In this document: positions 1 through 8,325 of the stretch, in pieces
Position numbering within the stretch: the stretch's first letter is position 1
Layout: each line of letters opens with the position of its first letter
NCBI RefSeq assembly: GCF_000725885.1
Contig: NZ_JODR01000018.1
Span: forward strand, 62,001 to 126,000
Direction: 5' to 3'
From: Streptomyces albus subsp. albus
Lineage (GTDB): Bacteria > Actinomycetota > Actinomycetes > Streptomycetales > Streptomycetaceae
Length of the DNA: 64,000 bases
Notes under the pieces: model-generated
The model's database searches: none
Told to the model about the DNA's origin: nothing
Seen by the model: the letters and a program-made list of their open reading frames with translations, nothing else
Translations under genes and position numbers: made by a program

Positions 1-2
1 TG

Positions 3-539
3 ACCGGTGTCTCGGCGCAGACGGAGACGTTCGTGCGGTACCGGCCGCTGCGCCAGGACGCGCCCGACGGCGAACTGGGCGAGGTCACCGTGGACGACGC
101 CGCGCTGTTCACGGGCCGGCTGGCCGCCGGGGCGCTGGCCTCCTTCGAGGTCACCCGGGTCGCCGCCGGCCGCAAGAACGCGCTGCGCGTCGAGGTGAAC
201 GGCACCCTCGGCTCCCTCGCCTTCGACCTGGAGCGCCTCAACGAGCTGGAGTTCCACGACCACACCCAGGCGGCCGGCGAGTCCGGCTTCCGCCGCATCC
301 TCGTCACCGAGCACGACCATCCGTATCTGGAGGCGTGGTGGCCGCCCGGCCACGGGCTCGGCTACGAGCACACCTTCACCCACCAGGCCCGCGACCTGGT
401 GCACGCCGTCGCGGCCGGCACCCAGCCGGCGCCCTCCTTCGAGGACGGGCTCCAGGTACAGCGCGTGCTGGCCGCCGTCGAGGAGAGCGCCCGCCGAAAC
501 TGCGTCTACACGCCGGTGGCGGAACCCACACCGGCCTAG
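3..539 (+). CDS. Gfo/Idh/MocA family oxidoreductase, C-terminal part (5' end outside window)
   Basis: The frame is open from the left edge of the window, so only the C-terminal 178 residues are present. They match the C-terminal alpha/beta domain of NAD(P)-dependent Gfo/Idh/MocA dehydrogenases: a strand-rich stretch with the pattern RKNALRVEVNGTLGSLAFDL, then EFHDHT and a closing segment with FEDGLQVQRVLAAVEESA, where the family normally ends. The Rossmann domain must lie upstream. The stop at 537-539 overlaps the ribosome binding site of the next gene, nine bases on, so the two are co-transcribed. In this family such pairs oxidise or isomerise sugars and cyclitols; the substrate cannot be told from the sequence. 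Neighbouring PQQ-type dehydrogenase and ThuA-DUF1080 genes favour a keto-sugar role (inference). Confidence 0.9.
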   Translation, partial: TGVSAQTETFVRYRPLRQDAPDGELGEVTVDDAALFTGRLAAGALASFEVTRVAAGRKNALRVEVNGTLGSLAFDLERLNELEFHDHTQAAGESGFRRILVTEHDHPYLEAWWPPGHGLGYEHTFTHQARDLVHAVAAGTQPAPSFEDGLQVQRVLAAVEESARRNCVYTPVAEPTPA

Positions 540-548
540 GAGGTCACC

Positions 549-1547
549 GTGCCACGGAAGTTCACGCTCTTCACCGGACAGTGGGCCGACCTGCCGCTGG
601 AGGAGGTGTGCCGGCTGGCCCGCGAGTTCGGCTACGACGGCCTCGAACTCGCGTGCTGGGGCGACCACTTCGAGGTCGACCGGGCGCTCAAGGAGCCGGA
701 CTACGTCGCCGGGCGCCGCGCCCTGCTGGAGAAGCACGGCCTGGAGTGCTGGGCCGTCTCCAACCATCTGACCGGCCAGGCCGTCTGCGACAGCCCCATC
801 GACGAACGGCACCGGGCCATCGTGGCCCCGCGCATCTGGGGCGACGGCGACCCCGAAGGGGTGCGGCGGCGGGCCGCGCAGGAGATGAAGGACACCGCAC
901 GGGCCGCCGCCGCGCTGGGCGTGGACACGGTCATCGGCTTCACGGGCTCGTCCATCTGGCACCTGGTGGCCATGTTCCCGCCGACCCCGCCGGAGATGAT
1001 CGAGCGCGGTTACGAGGACTTCGCCGAGCGGTGGAACCCCATCCTGGACGTGTTCGACGCGGAGGGGGTGCGCTTCGCGCACGAAGTCCACCCCAGCGAG
1101 ATCGCCTACGACTACTGGACCACCCAGCGGGCCCTGGAGGCGGTGGAGCACCGGCCGGCCTTCGGGCTGAACTTCGACCCGTCGCACTTCGTGTGGCAGG
1201 ACCTGGACCCGGTCGGATTCCTCTACGACTACCGCGACCGCATCTACCACGTGGACTGCAAGGAGGCCCGCCGCCGGCTCGACGGCCGCAACGGGCGCCT
1301 CGGCTCGCACCTGCCCTGGGGTGACCCGCGGCGCGGCTGGGACTTCGTCTCGGCCGGGCACGGCGACGTCGCCTGGGAGGACGTGTTCCGGATGCTGCGG
1401 GCCATCGGCTACGAGGGCCCGGTCTCCGTCGAGTGGGAGGACGCCGGCATGGACCGGCTGGCCGGCGCGCCGGAGGCCCTGGCCCGGCTGCGGGCCTTCG
1501 ACTACGACCCGCCGAGCGCGTCCTTCGACGCGGCGTTCGGCAACTGA
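549..1547 (+). CDS. Sugar phosphate isomerase/epimerase-like TIM-barrel protein
   Basis: A 332-residue protein of the xylose-isomerase-like / AP-endonuclease-2 TIM-barrel superfamily. Visible marks are the first-strand pattern [15 protein letters not shown], the metal-ligand type motifs [11 protein letters not shown] (Glu and His near residue 180), GLNFDPSHF (Asp/His near 215), YHVDCKEA (His/Asp near 240), and the last-strand VSVEWED Glu. All four usual metal-ligand positions are present, so it should be active. It starts with GTG right after AGGAGGT, the stop region of the preceding dehydrogenase, and forms a two-gene unit with it. These proteins isomerise sugars or cyclitols or eliminate from 3-keto-glycosides. 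The exact reaction is not determinable. A strong hairpin follows it. Confidence 0.88.
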   Translation: MPRKFTLFTGQWADLPLEEVCRLAREFGYDGLELACWGDHFEVDRALKEPDYVAGRRALLEKHGLECWAVSNHLTGQAVCDSPIDERHRAIVAPRIWGDGDPEGVRRRAAQEMKDTARAAAALGVDTVIGFTGSSIWHLVAMFPPTPPEMIERGYEDFAERWNPILDVFDAEGVRFAHEVHPSEIAYDYWTTQRALEAVEHRPAFGLNFDPSHFVWQDLDPVGFLYDYRDRIYHVDCKEARRRLDGRNGRLGSHLPWGDPRRGWDFVSAGHGDVAWEDVFRMLRAIGYEGPVSVEWEDAGMDRLAGAPEALARLRAFDYDPPSASFDAAFGN

Positions 1548-1559
1548 GCGGACGGCGGG

Positions 1560-1601
1560 GGACAAAGCCCCCGGGAGAGGGAGACCTGGAGGGCTTTGTC
1601 C
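1560..1601 (+). terminator. Long-loop hairpin after the dehydrogenase/isomerase pair
   Basis: An 11-bp perfect inverted repeat (GGACAAAGCCC paired with GGGCTTTGTCC) surrounds a 20-base loop, 12 bases after the stop codon. It may end the upstream transcript. Its right arm overlaps the next palindrome, so it may also be part of a regulatory region. Confidence 0.5.
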
Positions 1602-1614
1602 ACCCGCTGGACAA
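1596..1614. promoter_or_regulatory. Putative operator, TTGTCCA-N5-TGGACAA
   Basis: A perfect 7-bp inverted repeat with a 5-base spacer lies 150 bp before the sugar dehydrogenase gene. Size and symmetry suit a dimeric repressor. No regulator gene is next to it in the window, so the binding protein is unknown. Confidence 0.45.
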
Positions 1615-1618
1615 TTCA

Positions 1619-1632
1619 ACACGGCACCGTGT
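1619..1632. promoter_or_regulatory. Second palindrome, ACACGG-CA-CCGTGT
   Basis: A perfect 6-bp inverted repeat with a 2-base centre, five bases after the previous palindrome. Together they mark a regulatory region upstream of the secreted sugar dehydrogenase. Confidence 0.35.
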
Positions 1633-1763
1633 CAAAGGGCTTCACGCCCCGGACAAACGCGGCTACGGTCCCAGGGACGACGCAGCCGCGCACGCACAGC
1701 ACAGTCACGACGGCACCCCCGCACCGCACCCGTCACACCCCCGTACCTCCATGGAGGAACGCT

Positions 1764-4208
1764 GTGCACACACCACACCGCAGACTCCGCACCCTCCTGG
1801 CGTCCTTCACGGGCGCCCTCCTGATCGCGGGCGCCGCCACCGCCGGCGCCCAGGCCGCACCCACCGCCCCCACCGCGCCCCCGGCCCCCCGCGCCGAGAC
1901 CGCCTTCCAGCAGGTGACACTCGCCAAGGGCGTCGCGGAGACGGGCGAGCCGATGACGATGGCGGTACTGCCCGACCGCTCCGTCCTGCACACCTCGCGG
2001 GACGGCACCCTGCGCCTGACCGACGCCAAGGGCAACACCAAGGTCTCCGGCACCCTCGACGTCTACAGCCACGACGAGGAGGGCCTCCAGGGTGTCGGGG
2101 TCGACCCCGGCTTCCGCAAGAACCGTTTCGTCTACCTCTACTACGCGCCCCCGCTGGACACCCCGGAGGGCGACGCGCCGGACGCCGGAACCGCCGAGGA
2201 CTTCAAGAAGTTCGACGGCGTCAACCGGCTCTCCCGCTTCCGCCTCGCCAAGGACGGCACCCTGGAGAAGGGCAGCGAGAAGAAACTCCTCGACGTGCCC
2301 GCCAGCCGCGGCACCTGCTGCCACGTGGGCGGCGACATCGCCTTCGACTCCAAGGGCAACCTGCTGCTGTCCACCGGGGACGACTCCAACCCCTTCCAGT
2401 CGGACGGCTTCACCCCCATCGACGAGCGCGCCGACCGCAACCCGGCGTTCGACGCCCAGCGCTCGGCGGGCAACACCAACGACCTGCGCGGCAAGATCCT
2501 CCGCATCAAGGTCAAGAAGAACGGCGGCTACACCATCCCCAAGGGCAACCTCTTCAAGAAGGGCACCAAGAAGACGCGGCCCGAGATCTACGCGATGGGG
2601 TTCCGCAACCCGTTCCGGATGACCGTCGACAAGAAGACGGACACGGTCTACGTGGGTGACTACGGCCCCGACGCGGGCGCCGCCGACCCCCGGCGCGGGC
2701 CGGCGGGCCAGGTCGAGTTCAACCGCGTCACCAAGGCGGGCAACTTCGGCTGGCCGTACTGCACCGGCAAGAACGACGCCTACACCGACTACGACTTCGC
2801 CACCGGCACCCCGGGCGAGAAGTTCGACTGCGCCGCCCCGCGCAACACCTCGCCGCGCAACACCGGACTGACGAAGCTGCCGCCCGCGCAGCCCGCGTGG
2901 ATCCCCTACGACGGGGCCTCGGTGCCCGAGTTCGGTGACGGTTCGGAGTCCCCGATGGGCGGCCCGGTCTACCGCTACGACGCCCGCAACGACAACCCGG
3001 CCAAGTTCCCGAAGGAGTACGACGGCGACTTCTTCGCGGGCGAGTTCGGCCGCAAGTGGATCAAGCGGATCGAGCAGGACCGCAACGGCGAGGTCACCAA
3101 GATCAACGACTTCCCCTGGACCGGTACCCAGGTCATGGACATGGACTTCGGCCCCGACGGCGCGCTCTACGTCCTCGACTACGGCACCGGCTACTTCAAC
3201 GGCGACGAGAACTCCGCGCTCTACCGCATCGAGAACGCCACCGACGGCCACAGCCCCGTCGTGGAGGCGAGCAGCGACGTGAGCGACGGACAGGCACCGC
3301 TGACGGTCGCCTTCACCGCGAAGGCCACCGACGAGGACGGTGACACCACCAAGCTGAGCTGGGACTTCGGTGACGGCGCCACCTCCACCGAGGCCAACCC
3401 CACGCACACCTACCAGGAGAACGGCACCTACACCGCGACCGTCACCGCCGAGGACCCCTCGGGCCGCACCGGATCGGCCAGCGTCCACGTCACCGTCGGC
3501 AACACCGCGCCCAAGGTCGAGGTCGAGCTGCCCGCCGACGGACAGCCCTTCTCCTTCGGCGACGAGGTGCCCTTCCGCGTCGAGGTCACCGACCCCGAGG
3601 AGGAGCAGATCGACTGCTCCAAGGTCACGGTCAACTACATCCTCGGCCACGACAGCCACGGCCACCCCATGACCTCCGCCAAGGGCTGTGAGGGCACCCT
3701 CAAGACGCAGGCGGACGGCGAACACGACCCCAACGCCAACATCTTCGGCGTCATCGACGCCTCCTACACCGACAACGGCGCGAACGGGCAGCCGCCGCTG
3801 ACCAGCCACGGCCAGAGCATCCTCCAGCCCAAGCACCGCCAGGCCGAGCACCACACCACCGCCGCGGACGGCGTCACCGTCGGCGCCGTGGACCAGGCCG
3901 AGGGCGGCAAGGCCGTCACCGGAGCCCGCAACGGACAGTGGATCTCCTTCGATCCGTACGCGCCCGCCGGTGTCAGCAAGCTGACCGCACGCGTGGCCGG
4001 CAAGGCCGACGGTGCGATCGAGGTCCGCACGGGCAGCCCGGACGGTCCCCTGCTGGGCACCGCGAAGGTCTCCGCCACCAGCGGCTGGAGCGAGGTGAGC
4101 ACCGCGATCGGTGACGTGCCCCAGGGCGCGGACACGCTCTTCCTGGTCTTCACCGGAGGCGACGGAGCCCTCTTCGACCTGGACAGCTTCACCGTGACCA
4201 CCGGCTGA
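1764..4208 (+). CDS. Secreted PQQ-dependent sugar dehydrogenase with PKD and C-terminal carbohydrate-binding-like domain
   Basis: An 814-residue exported protein. The GTG at 1764 follows GGAGGAAC and gives a normal Sec signal (HTPHRRLR, hydrophobic core, cut near AQA-A at residue 31). A frame upstream is open but has no such signal. Residues about 45-490 are a soluble aldose/glucose dehydrogenase beta-propeller (EGLQGVGVDPGF, YYAPP, CCHVGGDIAFDSKGNLLLS, DLRGKILRI, YAMGFRNPFR, FGPDGALYVLDYG). Residues 499-579 are a PKD domain (WDFGDG, HTYQENGTYTATVT). A beta-sandwich from about 690 to the end resembles CBM6-type modules (QWISFDPY, FDLDSFTV). Typical soluble GDHs have about 350-480 residues, so this is a multi-domain version. 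It probably oxidises sugars outside the cell. PQQ supply is not encoded in the window. ThuA-DUF1080 follows by 13 bases. Confidence 0.88.
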   Translation: MHTPHRRLRTLLASFTGALLIAGAATAGAQAAPTAPTAPPAPRAETAFQQVTLAKGVAETGEPMTMAVLPDRSVLHTSRDGTLRLTDAKGNTKVSGTLDVYSHDEEGLQGVGVDPGFRKNRFVYLYYAPPLDTPEGDAPDAGTAEDFKKFDGVNRLSRFRLAKDGTLEKGSEKKLLDVPASRGTCCHVGGDIAFDSKGNLLLSTGDDSNPFQSDGFTPIDERADRNPAFDAQRSAGNTNDLRGKILRIKVKKNGGYTIPKGNLFKKGTKKTRPEIYAMGFRNPFRMTVDKKTDTVYVGDYGPDAGAADPRRGPAGQVEFNRVTKAGNFGWPYCTGKNDAYTDYDFATGTPGEKFDCAAPRNTSPRNTGLTKLPPAQPAWIPYDGASVPEFGDGSESPMGGPVYRYDARNDNPAKFPKEYDGDFFAGEFGRKWIKRIEQDRNGEVTKINDFPWTGTQVMDMDFGPDGALYVLDYGTGYFNGDENSALYRIENATDGHSPVVEASSDVSDGQAPLTVAFTAKATDEDGDTTKLSWDFGDGATSTEANPTHTYQENGTYTATVTAEDPSGRTGSASVHVTVGNTAPKVEVELPADGQPFSFGDEVPFRVEVTDPEEEQIDCSKVTVNYILGHDSHGHPMTSAKGCEGTLKTQADGEHDPNANIFGVIDASYTDNGANGQPPLTSHGQSILQPKHRQAEHHTTAADGVTVGAVDQAEGGKAVTGARNGQWISFDPYAPAGVSKLTARVAGKADGAIEVRTGSPDGPLLGTAKVSATSGWSEVSTAIGDVPQGADTLFLVFTGGDGALFDLDSFTVTTG

Positions 4209-4221
4209 GAGGAGGACGGTC

Positions 4222-5598
4222 ATGACAGCGCACCGCCCCCGGGCGCACCGCCGGCGGGCCCGGCTCACCGTGGTGGCCGCCGCCCTCCTCGCCGGTGCCG
4301 CCGCACTGCCGAGCCAGGCCGCCCAGCCCGGCCCTGAGAGCCGGCCCGGCCCCGGCCCCGGCCCCGGCGCGGAGACGGCGAAGGTCCTGGTCTTCTCCAA
4401 GACCGCCGGCTTCCGCCACGACTCCATCCCCGACGGCATCGCCGCCGTCCGGGAGCTGGGCGCCGAGCACGGCTTCACCGTCGACGCCACCGAGGACGCA
4501 CGGGCCTTCACCCCGCGCCGGCTCGCCCGGTACGACGCGGTGGTGTTCCTGTCCACCACGGGCGACGTGCTGGGCAAGCAGCAGCAGAAGGCGTTCGAGA
4601 AGTACATCGGCGACGGCGGCGGCTACGTGGGTGTGCACGCCGCCGCCGACACCGAGTACGACTGGAAGTGGTACGGCGGACTGGCGGGCGCCTACTTCGC
4701 CTCCCACCCCGCCGTCCAGCCCGCCACCATGGAGATCGAGGACCGCGGCCATCCGGCCACCGCCCACCTGGGCGAGCGGTGGAACCGCACCGACGAGTGG
4801 TACGACTACCGCAACAGCCCGCGCGGGCGCGTCCACGTCCTGGCCTCCCTCGACGAGAGCTCCTACACCGGCGGCGCCATGGGCGAGGACCACCCGCTGG
4901 CCTGGTGCCACGAGTACGCGGGCGGCCGTGCCTTCTACACCGGCGCCGGGCACACCAAGGAGTCCTACGCCGACCCCGCCTTCCGCCGGCACCTGCTGGG
5001 CGGCATCCGGTACGCCACCGGCAGCGTGCGGGCCGACTGCCGGCCCGAGCGCGGATACCAGCCGCTGTACGACGGGCACGGGCTCGACGGCTGGCGGCAG
5101 GCGGGCCCCGGCTCCTTCGAGGAGAGCGAGGACGGCACCCTCACCACCCGCGGCGGCATGGGGCTGCTGTGGTACGCGGCGCGCGGCTTCTCCTCGTACT
5201 CCCTCAAACTCGACTGGAAGATGACCGGCGACGACAACTCCGGTGTCTTCGTCGGCTTCCCCGCCTCCGACGACCCGTGGTCGGCCGTGGACAACGGCTA
5301 CGAGATCCAGATCGACGCCACCGACACGGACGACAAGACCACCGGCTCCGTCTACGGCTTCCAGTCGGCGGACCTCGCCGCACGCGACGCGGCGCTCAAC
5401 CCGCCGGGGGAGTGGAACACCTACGAGATACGCGTCCAGGGCGAACGCCTGCGCGTGTACCTCAACGGCGTGCTCGTCAACGACTACACCAACACCGACC
5501 CGGCCAGAAGCCTGGCCGACGGCCACATCGGACTCCAGAACCACGGTGACGACGACGAAGTGGCCTTCCGCAACGTGCGCATCCGGCCGCTGGACTGA
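4222..5598 (+). CDS. Secreted ThuA-like plus DUF1080 (3-keto-glycoside hydrolase-type) protein
   Basis: A 458-residue protein with start ATG preceded by GAGGAGG. Residues 1-35 form a signal peptide, followed by a Pro/Gly spacer. Residues 53-270 are a ThuA-like glutamine-amidotransferase-fold domain (KVLVFSKTAGFRHDSIP, FLSTTGDVL, GGGYVGVHAAADTEYDW, FYTGAGHTKESY). Residues 278-458 are a DUF1080 jelly roll (YQPLYDGHGLDGWR, DNSGVFVGFP, NGYEIQIDATD, EWNTYEIRVQGERLRVYLNG, HIGLQNHGDDDEVAFRNVRI). DUF1080 members are known to cleave 3-keto-disaccharides. ThuA proteins belong to trehalulose/trehalose utilisation loci using 3-keto intermediates. Together with the Gfo/Idh dehydrogenase upstream this points to keto-glycoside use outside the cell (inference). 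A hairpin terminator follows. Confidence 0.87.
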   Translation: MTAHRPRAHRRRARLTVVAAALLAGAAALPSQAAQPGPESRPGPGPGPGAETAKVLVFSKTAGFRHDSIPDGIAAVRELGAEHGFTVDATEDARAFTPRRLARYDAVVFLSTTGDVLGKQQQKAFEKYIGDGGGYVGVHAAADTEYDWKWYGGLAGAYFASHPAVQPATMEIEDRGHPATAHLGERWNRTDEWYDYRNSPRGRVHVLASLDESSYTGGAMGEDHPLAWCHEYAGGRAFYTGAGHTKESYADPAFRRHLLGGIRYATGSVRADCRPERGYQPLYDGHGLDGWRQAGPGSFEESEDGTLTTRGGMGLLWYAARGFSSYSLKLDWKMTGDDNSGVFVGFPASDDPWSAVDNGYEIQIDATDTDDKTTGSVYGFQSADLAARDAALNPPGEWNTYEIRVQGERLRVYLNGVLVNDYTNTDPARSLADGHIGLQNHGDDDEVAFRNVRIRPLD

Positions 5599-5649
5599 CC
5601 CGGCCGGGGCCCGCCCGCCACGGCCCCGGCCACCGCCCGGACAACGGGC

Positions 5650-5674
5650 GCCCCCTCCCGCCCCGGGAGGGGGC
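5650..5674 (+). terminator. Hairpin terminator
   Basis: An 11-bp perfect GC-rich stem (GCCCCCTCCCG with CGGGAGGGGGC) and a CCC loop, 52 bases after the ThuA-DUF1080 stop. It separates the sugar module from the ebo-type operon. Confidence 0.6.
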
Positions 5675-5773
5675 ACCCCGGCCGGGCCCGCCCCCGCGCA
5701 CCTTCGCGGACGCCGGGGCCGGACCCCGCCGCAGGCGTACCGCACCACCGCATGCAGGGAGGACGAGGACAAC

Positions 5774-6904
5774 GTGAGCACCCACCCGCGCACGGGCGTC
5801 TGGCTCATCGGCGCCAGAGGCTCCGTGGCCACCACGACCGTCATCGGCGCCGCGGCCCTCGCGGCGGAACTCCACCGCCCCACCGGACTGGTCACCGCGA
5901 CACCGCCGTTCGCCGGCGCCTCCCTCCCACCCCTTGACTCCCTCGTCTTCGGCGGCCACGACACAGCCACCTGCCCGCTGCCCAAACGGGCGGAGGCCCT
6001 CGCCGAGGCGGGCGTCGTCCCCCACCGCCTCCCCTCCGCGCTCGGCGCCGAACTGGCCGCCGCCGACGCCGCCGTGCGGCCCGGCGCCCCCGCCCCCGAC
6101 CGGACCTCCGAGGACGCCGTCATCGAGGCGTTGGCCGCCGACATCACCGCCTTCACCCGCGAACACGGCCTCGCCCGCACCGTCGTCGTCAACGTGGCCA
6201 GCACCGAACCCCAGCCCGCCGCGTCCGACGACCCGCTCCCGCCGAGCTCCTGCTACGCGGCGGCGGCACTGCGCGCCGGCTGCCCCTACGTCAACTTCAC
6301 GCCGTCGGCCGGACTGCACCACCCCCGGCTGGCCGCGACGGCGCGTACCGCCGGCGTCCCGTACGCCGGCCGCGACGGCAAGACGGGGCAGACCCTTCTG
6401 CGCTCCGTCCTCGCCCCCATGTTCGCCCAGCGCGCCCTCGCCGTGCGGGCCTGGTCCGGCACCAACCTGCTGGGCGGCGGCGACGGCGCAGCCCTCGCCG
6501 ACCCGGCCGCGGCGGCGGCCAAGAACGCCGGCAAGGAACGCGTGCTGGCCGACACCCTCGGAGCCCTCCCCGAGGGCGAGGTGCACATCGACGACGTCCC
6601 CGCGATGGGCGACTGGAAGACGGCCTGGGACCACATCGCCTTCGACGGCTTCCTCGGCTCCCGCATGATCCTCCAGACCGTCTGGCAGGGCTGCGACTCC
6701 GCACTCGCCGCCCCCCTCGTCCTCGACCTCGTCCGCCTGGTCGCCCGCGCCGCCGAAGCGGGCGTGACCGGGCCCGTGGACGGGCTGGGCTTCTACTTCA
6801 AGGACCCCGACAGCGGCCCCGCGGACCTGCCCGGCCAGTGGCAGTCCCTGCTCGCCCTCGCCGGCCGGCTGGCCGACGACGGCCCGCGCGGAGCCGCCGT
6901 ATGA
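5774..6904 (+). CDS. Inositol-3-phosphate synthase-like cyclase, first gene of the ebo-type operon
   Basis: A 376-residue protein of the myo-inositol-1-phosphate synthase family, which cyclises glucose 6-phosphate with bound NAD. The GTG start follows AGGGAGGACGAGG. Residues 8-21 carry the NAD-binding pattern GVWLIGARGSVATT. NVASTE, YVNFTPSAG, GRDGKTGQT, the central GTNLLGGGDG loop (about 228-237), GDWKTAWDHIAF and FLGSRMILQTVWQG are recognisable core motifs. The gene overlaps the UbiA gene by ATGA. In the ebo clusters of cyanobacteria and other bacteria the cyclase position is, as I recall, taken by a dehydroquinate-synthase-like enzyme (EboD). No such gene is present here, so this unrelated NAD-using cyclase may take its place (inference). 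It could also be a general inositol phosphate synthase. Confidence 0.85.
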   Translation: MSTHPRTGVWLIGARGSVATTTVIGAAALAAELHRPTGLVTATPPFAGASLPPLDSLVFGGHDTATCPLPKRAEALAEAGVVPHRLPSALGAELAAADAAVRPGAPAPDRTSEDAVIEALAADITAFTREHGLARTVVVNVASTEPQPAASDDPLPPSSCYAAAALRAGCPYVNFTPSAGLHHPRLAATARTAGVPYAGRDGKTGQTLLRSVLAPMFAQRALAVRAWSGTNLLGGGDGAALADPAAAAAKNAGKERVLADTLGALPEGEVHIDDVPAMGDWKTAWDHIAFDGFLGSRMILQTVWQGCDSALAAPLVLDLVRLVARAAEAGVTGPVDGLGFYFKDPDSGPADLPGQWQSLLALAGRLADDGPRGAAV

Positions 6905-8325
6905 CCGGCCGGGCGGCGGCATGGGCGCAACTGCTCCGCCTCTCCGCCCTGTTCACCGTGCCCGGCGACACCCTCGCGGGAGCGGCGGCCACCGGACGCG
7001 GCCCCCACCGCACCACCCTGCTGGCCGCCGGCTGCTCGCTGTGCCTGTACGAGGCGGGCATGGCCCTCAACGACTGGGCCGACCGCGAGCAGGACGCGGT
7101 CGAACGGCCCGAGCGGCCCCTGCCGTCCGGCCGCATCCGGCCCGGCGCCGCCCTCGCCGCCGCCGGCGCCCTGACCGCTGCCGGGCTCGCCCTGGCCGCC
7201 CGCGCCGGCCGCCTGCCCCTGGTCACCGCCACCGCCCTGGCCGCCACCGTCTGGGCGTACGACCTGGGCCTGGGCCGCACCCCGGCCGGACCGGCCGTCA
7301 TGGCGGCGGCCCGCTTCCTCGACGTCACCCTCGGCGCGACGACCGTCCTCACCGGCCCGGACGCCCGGCAGCCCACGGCCGCACCACACCGGGCGGACCG
7401 CGCGCCAGCGCCCCGGGCGGGCCGCGCGCCCGGGGCCCGGACCGGTAGTGCGCCCGCCACCGGGGCCGGTGCCAAGCCCGCCCCCCGGGGCGGCGCGAGG
7501 CCCGCAGCCCGCGTGGGCGTCGTGGCCGCGGCCCGGGCCGGTCGTGTGCCCGCCACCGGGGCCGGTGCCGAGCTTGCCCCCCGGGGCGGCGCAAAGCCCG
7601 CAGCCCGCGTGGGCGTCGTGGCCGCGGCCCGGGCCGGTCGTGTGCCCGCCACCGGGGCCGGTGCCATTGCCGCCCCCCGGGGCGGCGCGAGGCCCGCAGC
7701 CCGCGTGGGCGTCGTGGCCGCGACCCGGGCCGGCCGTACGTCCGCCACCGGGGCCGGTGCCATTGCCGCCGCCCGGGCGGGCGGCGTGCCCTCGCCCCGG
7801 CCGGTCCGTGCCCCCGCAGCCCGGACCGGCCGTACGTCCGCCACCCGGGGCGGCACCAAACCCGCCGCCCGCGCGGACCTCGTGCCCTCGCGCCGGGCCG
7901 GTGCCGCCTCCGCGCTGGGCGCCGCGGCGGTCATGGCCGCCCACACCTTCGCGGTCACCGCCGTCTCGCGGCGGGAGGCACAGGGCGGCGCCCCCGGCGT
8001 ACCGCTGGCCGCACTCGGCGCCGTCGGGGCCCTCGCCGCGTGGACGGCACGACGGCGCACCCCGCTGGCAGGCGCCGCCGGCGCCCTGTACGCCGCCACC
8101 GCCGCACGGCCGCTGGCACACGCCGTGCTCAACCCGTCGCCACCACTGCTCCAGCGGGCGGTCGGCGGCGGCATCCGCGCCATGATCCCGCTCCAGGCGG
8201 CGCTCGCCGCCGGTGCCGCCCCGCCCGGCGGCGGCAGCGCCCGGCGCCCGGCCGCGTCCGCCACCGGACTCCTGGCGCTGCTGCCCCTCGCCCGCCGCCT
8301 GTCCCGGAAGGTCAGCCCCACATGA
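6901..8325 (+). CDS. eboC: EboC-like UbiA-family prenyltransferase with repeat-expanded loop
   Basis: A 474-residue integral-membrane prenyltransferase. ATG overlaps the cyclase stop (ATGA). The UbiA Asp-rich motif is clear at about residues 57-68 (NDWADREQDAVERPERPLPSG), and YDLGLGRTPAGPAVMAAARFLDVTLGATTVL covers helices 3-4. The second half resumes with AAVMAAHTFAVTAVSRREAQGG and ends with helices around RPLAHAVLNPSP and GGGIRAMIPLQAALAAG. The two halves together give about 300 residues, the normal size. Between them, residues about 155-345 are an Ala/Gly/Arg-rich insert encoded largely by 96-bp tandem repeats. The insert sits in a loop between transmembrane helices, so the enzyme may still fold. 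It belongs to the UbiA group found with EboA/B/E; the prenyl substrate is unknown. Confidence 0.83.
   Translation: MTGRAAAWAQLLRLSALFTVPGDTLAGAAATGRGPHRTTLLAAGCSLCLYEAGMALNDWADREQDAVERPERPLPSGRIRPGAALAAAGALTAAGLALAARAGRLPLVTATALAATVWAYDLGLGRTPAGPAVMAAARFLDVTLGATTVLTGPDARQPTAAPHRADRAPAPRAGRAPGARTGSAPATGAGAKPAPRGGARPAARVGVVAAARAGRVPATGAGAELAPRGGAKPAARVGVVAAARAGRVPATGAGAIAAPRGGARPAARVGVVAATRAGRTSATGAGAIAAARAGGVPSPRPVRAPAARTGRTSATRGGTKPAARADLVPSRRAGAASALGAAAVMAAHTFAVTAVSRREAQGGAPGVPLAALGAVGALAAWTARRRTPLAGAAGALYAATAARPLAHAVLNPSPPLLQRAVGGGIRAMIPLQAALAAGAAPPGGGSARRPAASATGLLALLPLARRLSRKVSPT
7455..7934 (+). repeat. 96-bp tandem repeat inside the UbiA gene
   Basis: The motif CGCCACCGGGGCCGGTGCC recurs at 7455, 7551, 7647 and 7743, exactly 96 bases apart. 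A degenerate CGCCACCCGGGGCGGCACC copy is in register at 7839. The first three units are nearly identical; the fourth and fifth have diverged. The unit is 32 codons long, so copy number can change without loss of frame. Each good unit encodes PATGAGA...APRGGARPAARVGVVAAARAGRV. Confidence 0.92.

Noticed and set aside
1632..4607. 991-codon open frame on the minus strand
   Set aside because: It lies antisense to the clear PQQ dehydrogenase and ThuA genes and has a Val/Gly-rich composition typical of the complement of GC-rich coding DNA, with no motif.
7448..8185. Second open frame through the 96-bp repeats (Pro/Arg-rich)
   Set aside because: The repeat length divisible by three keeps all frames open. 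The UbiA frame has conserved helices on both sides; this one has none.
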